A model generated the notes under the pieces. That model did no database searches and was not told the DNA's origin. It was given only the letters and a program-made list of their open reading frames with translations. Below, piece by piece: positions 21,238 to 31,575 of a stretch of DNA of 64,000 bases (positions are counted from its first letter, which is position 1; every line of letters begins with the position of its first letter). The stretch lies in NCBI RefSeq assembly GCF_007752935.1, contig NZ_CP036319.1:186001-250000 (forward strand), in the 5' to 3' direction. This DNA comes from Crateriforma conspicua. GTDB lineage: Bacteria > Planctomycetota > Planctomycetia > Pirellulales > Pirellulaceae. The translations under genes were made by a program, and so were the position numbers.

Positions 21238-22677
21238 ATGTCAAAGAAGACGGACGCCTCCGACGCCGAATCTGACCAGCCATCGATCGACCCGTCCAAT
21301 CTTCGTTTGTTGGTCGTCGACAACGAAGCCGCACACGCTCGTGCGATGACGGACAGTTTGGAAAAGGTCGGGTACCAATGCGACGTCGCCACCAGCGGTC
21401 CGGAAGCGGCCAAGCGGATCGAAAGCGACGTGTACGACATCATCGTGACCGACATGGTGATGAACGATGTCGACGGGATGCAGATCCTTTCGCTCGCGCG
21501 GCAAAAACTGCCCGACTGCGAAGTCATCATGGTCACCGGTCATGCCACCGTGCCCGTCGCCGTCGAAGCCATGCAAATCGGGGCGTTCAACTTCCTGGAA
21601 AAACCGATCACGCCCAATCGCTTACGTGCGATCGTGGCCAAGGCGGCCGAACAGGTCGGGCTGAAACGTCAAAACACCGAACTGCGGCAGCGTTTGGATG
21701 AACGATTTGGTTTCGAAGGCATCATCTATACCAGCAAGAAGATGCAGACGGTCATCGATCGTTTGCGACGCATTGCGGCCACCGATGCCACCGTGTTGAT
21801 CACCGGCGAAAGCGGGACTGGCAAAGAGATGATCGCCCAGGCGATTCATCAAAACAGCCCCCGCCGGAACAAACGAATCGTCGCCATCAACACTCGCGCG
21901 GTCAGCGAACAGTTGGTCGAAAGCGAATTGTTCGGCCACGTCAAAGGTTCCTTCACCGATGCGGTGTCCGATCGCGAAGGCGCTTTCCAGTACGCCAACG
22001 GCGGCACACTGTTTCTGGATGAAGTCGGCGATATGCCGATGAGCACGCAGATCAAACTGCTACGTGTGCTCGAAGAAAGTCAGATCACCCGCGTCGGTGA
22101 CAATAAACCGATCAAGGTCAACGTGCGTCTGGTCAGTGCGACCAATCGACCGCTGGAGGAAATGGTCGAAGCCGGAACGTTCCGCAACGACTTGTATTTT
22201 CGATTGAAGGTCGTGACCGTGGAACTGCCCCCGCTTCGCGACCGACGTGATGACGTGATTCCATTGATGGATCACTTTCGTAAATACTTCTTGCGACGCC
22301 ATGACAAACCCACCGCACATTTCACTCCCGCGGTGACCAAACGTTTCTTTGCCTACGACTGGCCCGGGAACATACGACAATTGCGCAATTTCGTCGAAAC
22401 CATGGTGGTTTTGGATACCGATCAGTCATTGGATGTTGACGACTTGCCACCGGAACTGACGGGCGAAGGCCAGGAGGATGCCGGCGAAATCGTCGTCGCC
22501 TCCGGCGGTCCGAGTGACTTGATCGGCCAACCGCTCAGCCAGATCGAACGTTGGGCGATCGAAGAGACGTTGAAGCTGACCGGCGACAACCGCGAAGAAG
22601 CCGCCAAGATTTTGGGCATCGGTGCACGAACGCTGTATCGTCGATTGGACCAATACAAGAACGACGAAGAAGCCTGA
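21238..22677 (+). CDS. NtrC-family response regulator with altered GAFTGA loop
   Basis: 479 aa. Receiver domain at about residues 23-135 with phospho-acceptor Asp72 (IIVTDMVM), Thr100 and Lys122. AAA+ domain with Walker A GESGTGKE (190-197) and Walker B GTLFLDEVGD. C-terminal Fis-type helix-turn-helix: NREEAAKILGIGARTLYRRL. The sigma-54 contact loop reads GSFTDA (237-242) instead of GAFTGA, and the usual NCAAL segment is NTRAV. The family activates sigma-54 promoters, but the changed loop makes that uncertain. I chose ATG 21238 over the upstream TTG. No histidine kinase is adjacent; a rhomboid gene follows 62 bp downstream. Confidence 0.9.
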   Translation: MSKKTDASDAESDQPSIDPSNLRLLVVDNEAAHARAMTDSLEKVGYQCDVATSGPEAAKRIESDVYDIIVTDMVMNDVDGMQILSLARQKLPDCEVIMVTGHATVPVAVEAMQIGAFNFLEKPITPNRLRAIVAKAAEQVGLKRQNTELRQRLDERFGFEGIIYTSKKMQTVIDRLRRIAATDATVLITGESGTGKEMIAQAIHQNSPRRNKRIVAINTRAVSEQLVESELFGHVKGSFTDAVSDREGAFQYANGGTLFLDEVGDMPMSTQIKLLRVLEESQITRVGDNKPIKVNVRLVSATNRPLEEMVEAGTFRNDLYFRLKVVTVELPPLRDRRDDVIPLMDHFRKYFLRRHDKPTAHFTPAVTKRFFAYDWPGNIRQLRNFVETMVVLDTDQSLDVDDLPPELTGEGQEDAGEIVVASGGPSDLIGQPLSQIERWAIEETLKLTGDNREEAAKILGIGARTLYRRLDQYKNDEEA

Positions 22678-22739
22678 CGCCAGGCCGTTGATGTCGGCGA
22701 CCGGGGGATGTCAGGGGATGGCGTCCGATCCTTTCATTC

Positions 22740-23699
22740 ATGGACCGAATTGCAAAAGGCTGTCACGTGTTCCAACCGGCCGAGGGTTACGAGATCGTCG
22801 CGCAAACGCGATGTTCCGCCACCAGTTCCGAGTATCGCTTGGTGTTGGGCGCCACCGGCATTCCGTTCGAATTGGTTCGTCAGCAACGGACGTGGTACTT
22901 GGTCGTCCACAGCGAAGACGCGTCACGCGCGCTGGCCGAACTGGGCGAATACCAACGCGAAGAATCGGCCACCGGTCACACGTCGTCGCCATTGCATGCA
23001 CCGTCCAGCATCGTTCGCACCGGATCGCTTTTCGGTGTCGTGATCTACTGTTTGGTATTGATGGCGGTCGCCTATCTGACTGCCAAGCATGCCCTGGGAC
23101 ATGACTGGTACTTGGCCGGGCAAATGAGTGCCGCCGATGTCATCGCCGGTCAGTGGTATCGAACCGTGACCGCGCTGACCCTTCACGTGGATCCGGGACA
23201 CCTTGGATCTAATCTGGTTTACGGATCGGTGTTCGGATTCATGGCATCCAGGATTCTGGGCGCCGGTCCGGGTTGGTTGGTCGTCTTGCTGGGCGGTGCT
23301 TTGGGCAACGGGATCAATGCCCTGCTGCGACCGGCCGAACACGTTTCGATCGGGGCATCGACGGCGGTGTTTTCGGCCTTGGGGGTAATCTTGGCACACG
23401 CGGTCGTTTCGACCCGACAAGGATCGGAAACGCGTCCGCTGGTGCGGTGGGCGCCGGTCATCTGTGGGCTGATTCTGTTCGGATACCTGGGCATCGGCGA
23501 CGAGCGCACCGATGTGGGCGCGCACGCGGCCGGGATGGTCGCCGGATTTTTGCTCGCTTTGCCGTTGCTGCGAGCGTCCGATCGTTGGCTGGATTCACGT
23601 CCGGTGACCTGGGCGGCCCTGGGGATCGGCGTGTCGTTGATCTCCGCTTGTTGGGTGATCGCGCTTTGGGTCGCCAAACAAGTCGTCGCGATCGGCTGA
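22740..23699 (+). CDS. Rhomboid family intramembrane serine protease
   Basis: 319 aa. A soluble N-terminal domain (about residues 1-95) precedes about six transmembrane helices. Rhomboid motifs are TLHVDPGHLGSNLVYGSVFG (HxxxN in helix 2 region), SIGASTAVFSALG with the catalytic Ser in GAS, and TDVGAHAAGMVAGFLLALPL with the catalytic His. It should cleave transmembrane substrates within the inner membrane. The ATG at 22740 has no clear Shine-Dalgarno; a GTG about nine codons in is an alternative. It follows the NtrC-type regulator at 62 bp, possibly as an operon. Confidence 0.85.
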   Translation: MDRIAKGCHVFQPAEGYEIVAQTRCSATSSEYRLVLGATGIPFELVRQQRTWYLVVHSEDASRALAELGEYQREESATGHTSSPLHAPSSIVRTGSLFGVVIYCLVLMAVAYLTAKHALGHDWYLAGQMSAADVIAGQWYRTVTALTLHVDPGHLGSNLVYGSVFGFMASRILGAGPGWLVVLLGGALGNGINALLRPAEHVSIGASTAVFSALGVILAHAVVSTRQGSETRPLVRWAPVICGLILFGYLGIGDERTDVGAHAAGMVAGFLLALPLLRASDRWLDSRPVTWAALGIGVSLISACWVIALWVAKQVVAIG

Positions 23700-23783
23700 C
23701 GATGTGTCCCCAGTCATGGGCCGGGCGATGCTTGACGTCTCGCGTTGTTGCCCGTCACACTACGTTGTCAAAAGCATTCAACC

Positions 23784-23857
23784 GCGCCCGTGGCACAATT
23801 GGATAGCGCGTCGGCCTCCGGAGCCGAAGGTTGTGGGTTCGAATCCCGCCGGGCGTA
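23784..23857 (+). tRNA. tRNA-Arg (anticodon CCG)
   Basis: Full cloverleaf: acceptor GCGCCCG/CGGGCGT, D-arm GCAC...GCGC, anticodon arm TCGGC-CTCCGGA-GCCGA with CCG, and T-arm GTGGG-TTCGAAT-CCCGC. CCA is not encoded. Confidence 0.96.
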
Positions 23858-24017
23858 TTGGATTCTCAGGTCTTCTCTGGCCTTGCGGTTGTCTCCGAAA
23901 CCGCGTCGTTGTCTGTCGCACGTTGCAACGTGATGAACGTGTTTCACCGGCGTTATCATGGCGGCCATGATGAGTTTCTAGGCGTTAACGAATGCACCTG
24001 TGATGGGGACAGTTCCG

Positions 24018-25421
24018 ATGAAAAATTTGGTGTCGGCGGCATGTGGGTTGGTTGTCCTCTTTTTCGGGACAGGTTGCGTCGGCATCGCTCAGGAGCAGGC
24101 CGATCCGAATCTCACCCGACTGCAAGTCTCGCCTTCGGGGCGTTGGTTGCAGTACAGCGACGGTCGACCATTCTTCTATCTGGGCGATACTGCTTGGGAG
24201 TTGTTTCACCGTTTGGATCGCCAGGAAGCGGATCGATATTTGGACGACCGGGCGGCGAAGGGCTTCACGGTGATTCAAGCGGTCGTCTTGGCCGAACGCG
24301 ACGGTTTGGGGACGGCCAACGCGTATGGCCATACACCGTTGGTGGACAAGGATCCCGCGCGTCCCGATGTCCGCCCCGGAAACAACGATGATTACTGGGA
24401 CCATGTCGACTATGTAGTCGGGGCCGCCGCGAAACGAGGTCTCGTGATCGGCATGTTGCCGACTTGGGGCAGTCATTGGTCCAGTCTAGGCGGTGGAAAG
24501 TCACGCGTTTTTGATGTGGACAATGCCAGGGAATATGGTCGTTGGATCGCCGCTCGCTATTCCACCGATCCCATCATTTGGATCTTGGGAGGTGACCGTA
24601 ATATTTACAACGATCAAGACCGCCAGATCGTCGAATCGATGGCCCAAGGTTTGCGTGAAGGTGACCAAGGACATCACCTGATCACGTTCCATCCGCGTGG
24701 GCCAGGAAGATCATCGGACTATTTTCACAACGCGTCTTGGTTGGATTTCAACATGGTCCAGTCCTCTCATGCGGCCAGAGATCATGACAATGGTCGCTTC
24801 ATCCGGCATGACTATGAACTTCGTCCGGTCAAACCGACGCTTGATGGCGAGCCACGCTATGAGCGCATCCCGGTGGGTTTCTACCTGAAGGGGATGAATC
24901 CGGACGACCGGTTCGACGACAACGATGTCCGTCAAGCGGCTTGGTGGGCCATGATGTCCGGCGCATGTGGTCACACTTATGGGAACAACAGTGTTTGGCA
25001 GATGTGGTCGACGGACGTCTCGCCGGCCATCCATGCCGACGTGCCTTGGCATCAAGCCCTGGACGATCCCGGTGCAGCCCAAATGGGATGGGTCAGGAAA
25101 CTATTTGAACAATACGACTATCAGACGCTGCGTCCCGATCGCGAATTCATTGTTGATGCGCCGAAGCATGGAGGTGCTCACGTGCGCGGAATGCGATCCG
25201 ACGATGGTGCACTGGCGATGGTCTATTCACCACAAGGCGAACCGTTCATGATCGATGTATCGCTGATGCGGCAACCAAGGACGCGTGCATCTTGGTACGA
25301 TCCGCGGACCGGCCAATCCCAAGCTTTGCATACGATGGATAGCGTTGCATTTCAAACGTTCACTCCGCCCAGCCGTGGCCGCGGCAACGATTGGGTTCTG
25401 GTGCTGGAAAGCGTCAAATGA
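24018..25421 (+). CDS. DUF4038 glycoside-hydrolase-like lipoprotein
   Basis: 467 aa. The signal ends in a lipobox-like FGTGC, so probably a lipoprotein. The DUF4038 (apiosidase-like TIM barrel) pattern is evident: GRWLQYSDGRPFFYLGDTAWEL at the start, HVDYVVGAAAKRGLVIGMLP, WILGGDRN and HPRGPGRSSDYFH. The C-terminus resembles the companion collagen-binding-like sheet domain (MVYSPQGEPFMIDV, ASWYDPRTG). The family includes glycosidases acting on plant or algal polysaccharides, so a role in glycan breakdown outside the cell is likely. ATG 24018 opens the signal peptide and is preferred over GTG 24000. Its stop overlaps the next gene (ATGA). Confidence 0.82.
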   Translation: MKNLVSAACGLVVLFFGTGCVGIAQEQADPNLTRLQVSPSGRWLQYSDGRPFFYLGDTAWELFHRLDRQEADRYLDDRAAKGFTVIQAVVLAERDGLGTANAYGHTPLVDKDPARPDVRPGNNDDYWDHVDYVVGAAAKRGLVIGMLPTWGSHWSSLGGGKSRVFDVDNAREYGRWIAARYSTDPIIWILGGDRNIYNDQDRQIVESMAQGLREGDQGHHLITFHPRGPGRSSDYFHNASWLDFNMVQSSHAARDHDNGRFIRHDYELRPVKPTLDGEPRYERIPVGFYLKGMNPDDRFDDNDVRQAAWWAMMSGACGHTYGNNSVWQMWSTDVSPAIHADVPWHQALDDPGAAQMGWVRKLFEQYDYQTLRPDREFIVDAPKHGGAHVRGMRSDDGALAMVYSPQGEPFMIDVSLMRQPRTRASWYDPRTGQSQALHTMDSVAFQTFTPPSRGRGNDWVLVLESVK

Positions 25422-26035
25422 ATGCAGCGGCGACATCACAGGATTCTTCAGCGAATCATCCAATTCATCGTGTGATCTTGGTTCACGGACTGTTGGAACC
25501 GGCTTGGGCCTTGGGGTTGATCGGTCGGTTTCTGAACCGGCATGGGTTACAGGTCGAATACTGGCACGACCGTTTGGCGTTTCGTCGATTGGACGAAAGT
25601 GTCGACCGACTGGCATCGACCATCGCTTCGGATTCCGGCGAAACGCCGAAAGACACCGCCTTGGTCACTCACAGTTTCGGCGACTGGGTTTCTCGTGCGG
25701 CGATCGCCAAAACTTCACATCATCGTGTCGGGGCGCTCGTGTCATTGGCTCCGGTGATGAAGGCGGGTGTCTTGCCGACGTTGGCCTGGTGCGTCAGCCG
25801 AAACTTGATGCCGGAAATTGCCGTCATCATGAATGCCGAACAAGCGCAAGCCAACTTGGACTGTGACCCAGACCTGCGTCGCTTGGTCATCTGGGCCAAG
25901 CCCGATGAAAGCCTGCGTCAATGCGATTTAGGCCATTTGTCGAACGTCACCGTTCGCCAAGTTTGGGCAACGCATTTGACGATTGTGTTACAACCGAATG
26001 TGCATCGAATGATCGGTTCGTTTCTTCAAGGTTAA
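25418..26035 (+). CDS. Alpha/beta-hydrolase fold protein
   Basis: 205 aa, compact. It starts with VILVHGLLEP (oxyanion-hole HG loop) and has THSFGDWVS as the nucleophile elbow, with the Ser in HSFGD instead of GHSxGG. A late VWATHLTIVLQPNVHRMI likely carries the catalytic His. It resembles RBBP9/lipase-class-2-like small hydrolases. The ATG at 25418 overlaps the TGA of the DUF4038 gene, which argues for an operon and decides the start. Cytoplasmic (no signal). Substrate unknown. Confidence 0.75.
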   Translation: MNAAATSQDSSANHPIHRVILVHGLLEPAWALGLIGRFLNRHGLQVEYWHDRLAFRRLDESVDRLASTIASDSGETPKDTALVTHSFGDWVSRAAIAKTSHHRVGALVSLAPVMKAGVLPTLAWCVSRNLMPEIAVIMNAEQAQANLDCDPDLRRLVIWAKPDESLRQCDLGHLSNVTVRQVWATHLTIVLQPNVHRMIGSFLQG

Positions 26036-26295
26036 TCTTTCGTGATCGCTTGCCGACCAAGCGGTTTTACGAATCGGCGGGGCTTCGGACTTTCACTCCG
26101 GCGTTTTGTGGCTCCAAAGTCATGCCTTAATCCTTCACAAGGGCGGATACGGTTGCCGGCGTCATCCCATGCAAACCATGACTGTGGAAAACTGCGATAT
26201 GCTGCGCCCTTGAACGGTTTCTTTCCACCGCGATTGATAACGGAGGTGTGGCGTTGGGGATTCCAAACATGGATCAGCGTAGTAGGAGTGCAAGC

Positions 26296-27627
26296 GTGAC
26301 CGGCCAGGAAATCAAGCGAAAGCTGTTTGTACTGGACACCAACGTCATCTTGCACGATTCCCAGTGCCTACGTTCATTCCAGGAACACGATGTGGTCATT
26401 CCCATCACGGTTCTGGAAGAATTGGACGGATTCAAGAAAGGCCACGGCGACATCAATTATCAGGCGCGAGCCTTTCTGCGTGTGCTGGATGAATTGACCG
26501 GCGATGTTCTGAACGGACAAGGTGCATCCCTGGGACAGGGATACGGTCGGATTCGTGTGGTTTGGAAACAAGGGCGACACGAACGCATCAAGCAAGCGTT
26601 CTTTCAAGATTCACCCGATCACCGTATCGTCGGTACGGCGTTGGAATTATCCGATCACGAAGATCGCCCCGTGGTGCTGGTGTCCAAGGACACGAACATC
26701 CGAATGAAGGCGAAAGCATTTGGCTTGGTCGCGCAAGACTACATTCGCGACAAGGTCGAAAGCGTCGACAAGCTCTACACCGGCAAACGCCGTGTGGAAA
26801 TCGAAGAAGCCGCATTGGATCAGTTTTATGACAATGGTCATGCGGTTCCCGCGGAAACGGTTCCCGTTGATCCACCGCCAGTTCCCAACGAGAACTTGAT
26901 CCTTCGCAGCGGTGCCAAATCCGTTTTGGCATCCTACGACGAATCGAAAAAGGAATATCACCGCGTCGACAAGACGCGGTGCTATGGAATCACGCCCCGC
27001 AACGCTGAGCAATCGTTTGCGTTGCACGCGCTGGTGAACACCGAAATCCGATTGGTAACGCTCGCGGGCAAAGCCGGAACCGGAAAGACTCTGTTGGCTT
27101 TGGCCGCCGCCCTGCACCGGCGATCCGAATACCGACAGATTTTGTTGGCTCGACCGGTCGTACCACTCAGCAACCGTGATCTGGGATTCTTGCCCGGCGA
27201 TGTGCACGCCAAGTTGGACCCGTACATGCAACCGCTGTATGACAACCTGGCCGTGATTCGGCATCAGTTCGATGAAAAGTCGCAGGAAGCACAACGCATC
27301 AACCAGATGCTGGAGCTTGAAAAGTTGGTGATCACGCCATTGGCGTACATCCGAGGACGCACGCTGCAGCGGACGTTCTTCATCGTCGATGAAGCCCAAA
27401 ACCTGACGCCACACGAAGTGAAAACGATCATCACCCGCGCCGGCGAAGGGACCAAGATCATCTTCACCGGTGATGTGAACCAGATCGACCATCCGTACCT
27501 GGATGCCCTGTCCAACGGGCTGAGCTACCTGATCAGCCGCATGACGGGACAATCGATCTATTCCCACATCACGCTGGAAAAGGGTGAACGATCCGAGCTT
27601 GCCGATCTGGCCACGGCGTTGCTGTAG
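26296..27627 (+). CDS. PIN domain-PhoH family ATPase (PhoH2-like)
   Basis: 443 aa, fusion of a PIN nuclease domain and a PhoH ATPase. PIN acidic residues are in [24 protein letters not shown] and [13 protein letters not shown]. The PhoH part has Walker [19 protein letters not shown] (about residue 255), [30 protein letters not shown], Walker [19 protein letters not shown] and [11 protein letters not shown]. PhoH2 proteins are RNA helicase/RNases. I prefer GTG 26296, with AGGAG seven bases upstream. In-frame GTG 26248 and ATG 26269 would add 9-16 residues but have poor spacing to the GGAGG at 26242. Monocistronic. Confidence 0.9.
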   Translation: MTGQEIKRKLFVLDTNVILHDSQCLRSFQEHDVVIPITVLEELDGFKKGHGDINYQARAFLRVLDELTGDVLNGQGASLGQGYGRIRVVWKQGRHERIKQAFFQDSPDHRIVGTALELSDHEDRPVVLVSKDTNIRMKAKAFGLVAQDYIRDKVESVDKLYTGKRRVEIEEAALDQFYDNGHAVPAETVPVDPPPVPNENLILRSGAKSVLASYDESKKEYHRVDKTRCYGITPRNAEQSFALHALVNTEIRLVTLAGKAGTGKTLLALAAALHRRSEYRQILLARPVVPLSNRDLGFLPGDVHAKLDPYMQPLYDNLAVIRHQFDEKSQEAQRINQMLELEKLVITPLAYIRGRTLQRTFFIVDEAQNLTPHEVKTIITRAGEGTKIIFTGDVNQIDHPYLDALSNGLSYLISRMTGQSIYSHITLEKGERSELADLATALL

Positions 27628-28018
27628 AACCGGGGCTTACGGCCTTGCGACCGAGGCTGGGGTTGTTTGTCGGCGACGGTTTGGACAAGCCCACGCCGTT
27701 GGAATGTGCGGGTTGTAACGATTGGCGTTGCGGTTCGGATCGGCGACGTCGATTTGGGATGTCGCTCCGCACCGTTGTCGCCGGAAGAATCGGAACTATT
27801 AGTTGGGTGGGAAACCCGACACGCCACATTCTTGTGGGGGGGAATCGCCGTTTGAATTCATAACCTAGACTCCCAATGACGACATTGTCACACAGCGATG
27901 GAGGCGTGGATCGATCATGATCACGCTTACCAGCGATGGGCAGGACGGCTTTGATGGGGCGGCCTGATTGCATCCTTTGCCCACAAGACAATCACGAAAT
28001 CAACGGACGAAAAATTCA
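27628..28018. other. Intergenic, no gene seen
   Basis: 391 bp between the PhoH and GGDEF genes. I see no RNA gene, repeat or convincing promoter. Confidence 0.5.
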
Positions 28019-29053
28019 GTGCCGCAAAAATCGCCACAAAGAGATCCATTTGCGATCGCAAAGGAAGCTTTGCGTTTGGTGGGTGAATTCAGCACACCGC
28101 CGACGCCGGAGATCTATGAGGTCTGGTACCGCTATATCGAAGGTGCCGACGACGCGATGTTGGAACATTTAGATCATGCGGTCAACGACGCAAAGTCCGT
28201 CAGCGTTGATCTGCTGGCATCGTTGCATCAACAATTTTGTGTCGAAGGGCAGGAAACGGGTGCCAGTATCGGAGATGCGTTGGCTGCCGAATTGTCCAAG
28301 CTGCAAACCATCGTATTGAAGCAAAAGGACGCGGGATCCGAATTTGGTGATTCCATTCAGCAAGCCAGCGATATTTTGAAGACCGAAGACCAGAATCGCG
28401 ACCGACTGATCGCGTGTGTGGCAAACCTTGCCGATGGCACGGTCAAAATGCAGCGACAGCTTGACGACATGGCCGGAAAGCTGGACGAAGCGCAACGACA
28501 AGTCTGTCATTTGCAAACCGACTTGGAAGCCTCGCAGCGCGGCATGATGACCGACCATCTGACCGGTGTTGGTAATCGACGTTTCTTCGATTCCCTGATC
28601 AAAAAGACGGTCCAGACGTTTGACCCGGATGCAGGCGAGATCTACTTAGTCCTCTTGGACATGGATCGCTTCAAGCAGATCAATGACACGCACGGGCACG
28701 AGGGCGGCGATCAAGTCATACGATTCGTTGCATCGGAGCTTGTCAGTTGCCGCAGTGATTCGTCGGTCGCACGCCTCGGCGGTGATGAGTTTGCGGTGTT
28801 CGTACGCACCAGCAACCGTGACGAAATCTTGCGTTACACCGAACAGATCCGCGAGCACTTGGGAAGCCAACAGTTGCAGCTTCGCAACAGCGGTCAAGTG
28901 ATTTCGGGGATCCGGTTTTCACTGGGCGTTTCACGACTGCGGTCCAGCGACGATGAGGTGACCTGGTACACCCGCGCCGACAAATTGTTGTATCAAGCCA
29001 AGGATTTGGGACGGAACCGCGCCGTGGTGGAAAAGATCGCTGCGGCGGTCTGA
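28019..29053 (+). CDS. GGDEF domain protein (probable diguanylate cyclase)
   Basis: 344 aa cytoplasmic protein. N-terminal helical domain (about residues 1-110) and coiled coil (KMQRQLDDMAGKLDEAQRQV), then a GGDEF domain from DHLTGVGNRRFFDSL. The active-site loop is ARLGGDEFAVF with the canonical GGDEF; metal-binding Asp is in LLDMDRFKQINDTHGHEGGD. No RxxD inhibitory site is seen five residues before the loop. It probably makes cyclic di-GMP. The start is uncertain: GTG 28019 is preferred, TTG 27968 is the longer alternative, and neither has a strong Shine-Dalgarno. Convergent with dus. Confidence 0.88.
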   Translation: MPQKSPQRDPFAIAKEALRLVGEFSTPPTPEIYEVWYRYIEGADDAMLEHLDHAVNDAKSVSVDLLASLHQQFCVEGQETGASIGDALAAELSKLQTIVLKQKDAGSEFGDSIQQASDILKTEDQNRDRLIACVANLADGTVKMQRQLDDMAGKLDEAQRQVCHLQTDLEASQRGMMTDHLTGVGNRRFFDSLIKKTVQTFDPDAGEIYLVLLDMDRFKQINDTHGHEGGDQVIRFVASELVSCRSDSSVARLGGDEFAVFVRTSNRDEILRYTEQIREHLGSQQLQLRNSGQVISGIRFSLGVSRLRSSDDEVTWYTRADKLLYQAKDLGRNRAVVEKIAAAV

Positions 29054-29068
29054 TCACCGGCCGGCGAA

Positions 29069-30136
29069 TCAGCTTTCCGCTTGGCTGCCATGGACTTCGC
29101 GGGGCACATATCGACCGGCAAGGTCTTCGGCATAGTGCTCCGCCAGGACTTCTTCGAATTGTTCCCTTGATCGCAGACGTGCAAAGGCCAAACGGACCAC
29201 GTCGTGATTCGGATGGCACTGCGAATACTTGATACAGAACTTTCGCATCAACAACGGTGCTCGTTCGGCCGTGTACGTTGATTCGCACAATGAAAAATGG
29301 TCGCGCATCACCGATGCTTGACGATGCAATCGGGGCGGATCGGGCAACGGTTTGCCTGCGGCCAAAGCAAGGGCTTGTTTAAAGATCCAAGGGTTTCCGA
29401 TGGCCCCCCGCGCCACGGTGACACCATCGATTCCGGTTTGATCGATCATCCGCAGCGCATCCTCCGCGGCGAACAAGTCGCCACTGCCCAGGATCTTGAT
29501 GCGGTCTCCGACGTGTTGTTTCACTTCGGTCAGAAACTCCCAACGACTTGGGCCGATGTATCGCTGCTCCACCGTCCGGCCGTGAACGGTTGCCGCCGCC
29601 AAGCCGGCGGAGATCGCGCCGTCCATGATTTCGAAGAAATGGTCGCGTGATTGTTGGCTATCGTCGATTCCCCGCCGCATTTTGACGGTCACCGGGATGG
29701 AATCCGGAACCACGTCGCGGGTCCGACGCAGAATTTCAATCGCGACCTTGGGCTGCGACAGATGAAAGCCGCCCCGGCATCGTCCCAAGACCTTCTTGAC
29801 CGGACAGCCAAAATTCACATCGATGATGTCAAAACCCGCTTCGACCATCTTGGCCGCCCCAGCCGAAAACTGCTCTGGTTCGGCGCCCATCAGTTGGCCA
29901 CCCACCGGCGGTTCGCTCGGGTGGATGTCCAGGAAGTGCTTGGTTTTTTGTCGTTTCTGAAGAGCCAGCAGGAACTGGTCCAGCATCACTTCGCAAATCG
30001 TGTAACTGGCCCCGTGACGGCGTGCGATCACCCGCATGGGCAGATCGCTGTATCCCGACAACGCGGCTTGGACGACCGGGAAACCGATCGACACGTTCCC
30101 GATTTTCAGTGGACGTAGCTGAACCGAAGGACTCAT
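29069..30136 (-). CDS. dus: tRNA-dihydrouridine synthase
   Basis: 355 aa. FMN enzyme reducing uridine to dihydrouridine in tRNA D-loops. Family motifs: PVVQAALSGYSDLPMRVIAR at the N-terminus, GGQLMGAEPEQFS, DINFGCPVKKVLGRCRGG-type segment (catalytic Cys in GCP), VTVKMRRGID, TVHGRTVEQRY and ARGAIGNPWIF. ATG 30136 starts right at the domain (MSPSVQLRPLKIGN) and is preferred to the reading from 30253. Divergent from galM. Confidence 0.92.
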   Translation of the reverse strand: MSPSVQLRPLKIGNVSIGFPVVQAALSGYSDLPMRVIARRHGASYTICEVMLDQFLLALQKRQKTKHFLDIHPSEPPVGGQLMGAEPEQFSAGAAKMVEAGFDIIDVNFGCPVKKVLGRCRGGFHLSQPKVAIEILRRTRDVVPDSIPVTVKMRRGIDDSQQSRDHFFEIMDGAISAGLAAATVHGRTVEQRYIGPSRWEFLTEVKQHVGDRIKILGSGDLFAAEDALRMIDQTGIDGVTVARGAIGNPWIFKQALALAAGKPLPDPPRLHRQASVMRDHFSLCESTYTAERAPLLMRKFCIKYSQCHPNHDVVRLAFARLRSREQFEEVLAEHYAEDLAGRYVPREVHGSQAES

Positions 30137-30316
30137 CAACAGGTTTGTTCCAAGGGGACCGCGGTCACCGACCGCTACACGAAAAGGTCGGCGGGCGTCA
30201 TCATTCAGCCGTCGCCGATGTTTGATTGGATCGGCCGGTGGCCGACCCGTCATTCTTGACCGTCACAATACAACGCTTCACACATCGAACCAAGGCATTC
30301 TCAGACGCCAGACGCC

Positions 30317-31360
30317 ATGAAAATCCAGCAGACCGAGTTCGGAAAAACCGCTGACCAGCAAGTCGTTTCGAAATACGTTTTGACCAACAGCCTCGGCAAC
30401 CAGGTCGGGCTGATGGACTGGGGGGCCAGCCTGTTGCAGGTCGTTGTGCCCGACCGCAGCGGCGAATCGGTCAACGTGAATTGTGCCTTCGATTCGCTGT
30501 CGCCCTACCTGGGACGCCATCCATATTTCGGCAGCACGATCGGACGTTTTTGCAACCGAATCGAACACGCCAAGTTCACGATCGACGGTGTCGAGTATCC
30601 GTTAGACAAAAACCATGGCGATCACCAACTGCACGGCGGGGCTGACAATTTTTCACACCGGCTGTGGGAATCCGAATCGTTCCAGGATGGTGATGACCTT
30701 GGCGTGCGATTTCGTTTGACCAGCCCCGACGGCGACCAGGGATTTCCGGGGAAGCTAGCGGTGGTTTGCGAATACCGCTGGAACGATCAAAACGAGTTGT
30801 CGTTCCACTACGAAGCCCAAACAGACAAGCCCACGCATGTGAATCTGACCAATCACAGCTATTGGAATCTCAGCGCCATGCACGCCGGTAAAGCGACCGA
30901 TCACATCGTGCAAATCGAAGCCGACCAATGGCTGGACGTCGACGACGATTTGATTCCCACCGGCAAGCTGAACGACGTCTCCGGCACGCCGCTGGATTTT
31001 CGCCAGCCCACCGCGATCGGCAAGCGTTTGGCGCAGTTGCCCGACACCAATGGTTATGACCACTGCTATGTCGTGCGTGGGAAGGCGGGGACTCTGCGAC
31101 CGGCCGGGCGTGTGATCGACCCAGCCAGTGGGCGAACGATGGACGTCGAAACGACCCAAGTCGGCATGCAACTGTATTCGGCAAACCATTTGCCCGGCGA
31201 TGACAGTTCAGCCAAAGTCGGCGGCCACGAAGCGTTCTGTATGGAAACCCAGCACTATCCGAACGCGCCCAACCGCCCGATGTTCCCCACGACGCTGCTG
31301 CTTCCCGGCAGCACCCTTCGGGAAACGACGCTGCACCGTTTCGGCGTTCTCAGTGACTAG
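30317..31360 (+). CDS. galM: Aldose 1-epimerase (mutarotase)
   Basis: 347 aa, standard length. It interconverts alpha and beta anomers of galactose/glucose. Visible elements: WGASLLQVVVPDR, GSTIGRFCNRIEHAKF, HQLHGGADNFSHRLW, the catalytic His in VNLTNHSYWNLS, GYDHCYVV and FCMETQHYPNAPN, which carries the catalytic Glu. No signal peptide, so cytoplasmic. Stand-alone gene between dus (divergent) and the DUF1080 gene. Confidence 0.95.
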   Translation: MKIQQTEFGKTADQQVVSKYVLTNSLGNQVGLMDWGASLLQVVVPDRSGESVNVNCAFDSLSPYLGRHPYFGSTIGRFCNRIEHAKFTIDGVEYPLDKNHGDHQLHGGADNFSHRLWESESFQDGDDLGVRFRLTSPDGDQGFPGKLAVVCEYRWNDQNELSFHYEAQTDKPTHVNLTNHSYWNLSAMHAGKATDHIVQIEADQWLDVDDDLIPTGKLNDVSGTPLDFRQPTAIGKRLAQLPDTNGYDHCYVVRGKAGTLRPAGRVIDPASGRTMDVETTQVGMQLYSANHLPGDDSSAKVGGHEAFCMETQHYPNAPNRPMFPTTLLLPGSTLRETTLHRFGVLSD

Positions 31361-31575
31361 CGGCGACTTGTCGGGAACTGGGCAACGGACTCCGTTTCGC
31401 CAATTAACGGGCTCCGTTTCGCCAATTAGAATGTTCCGCATTCGCAAGCGACAGTTCGGTGTGGCCACGTCAATTCGATTGATTTCGAATCGGATCGGTC
31501 GGCCTTTCGACACGGTCGCTGCGGATCCATGGCCCTGCCCCACCTCTTTCCTCCCGACAAAATCATTGGTGTTCG

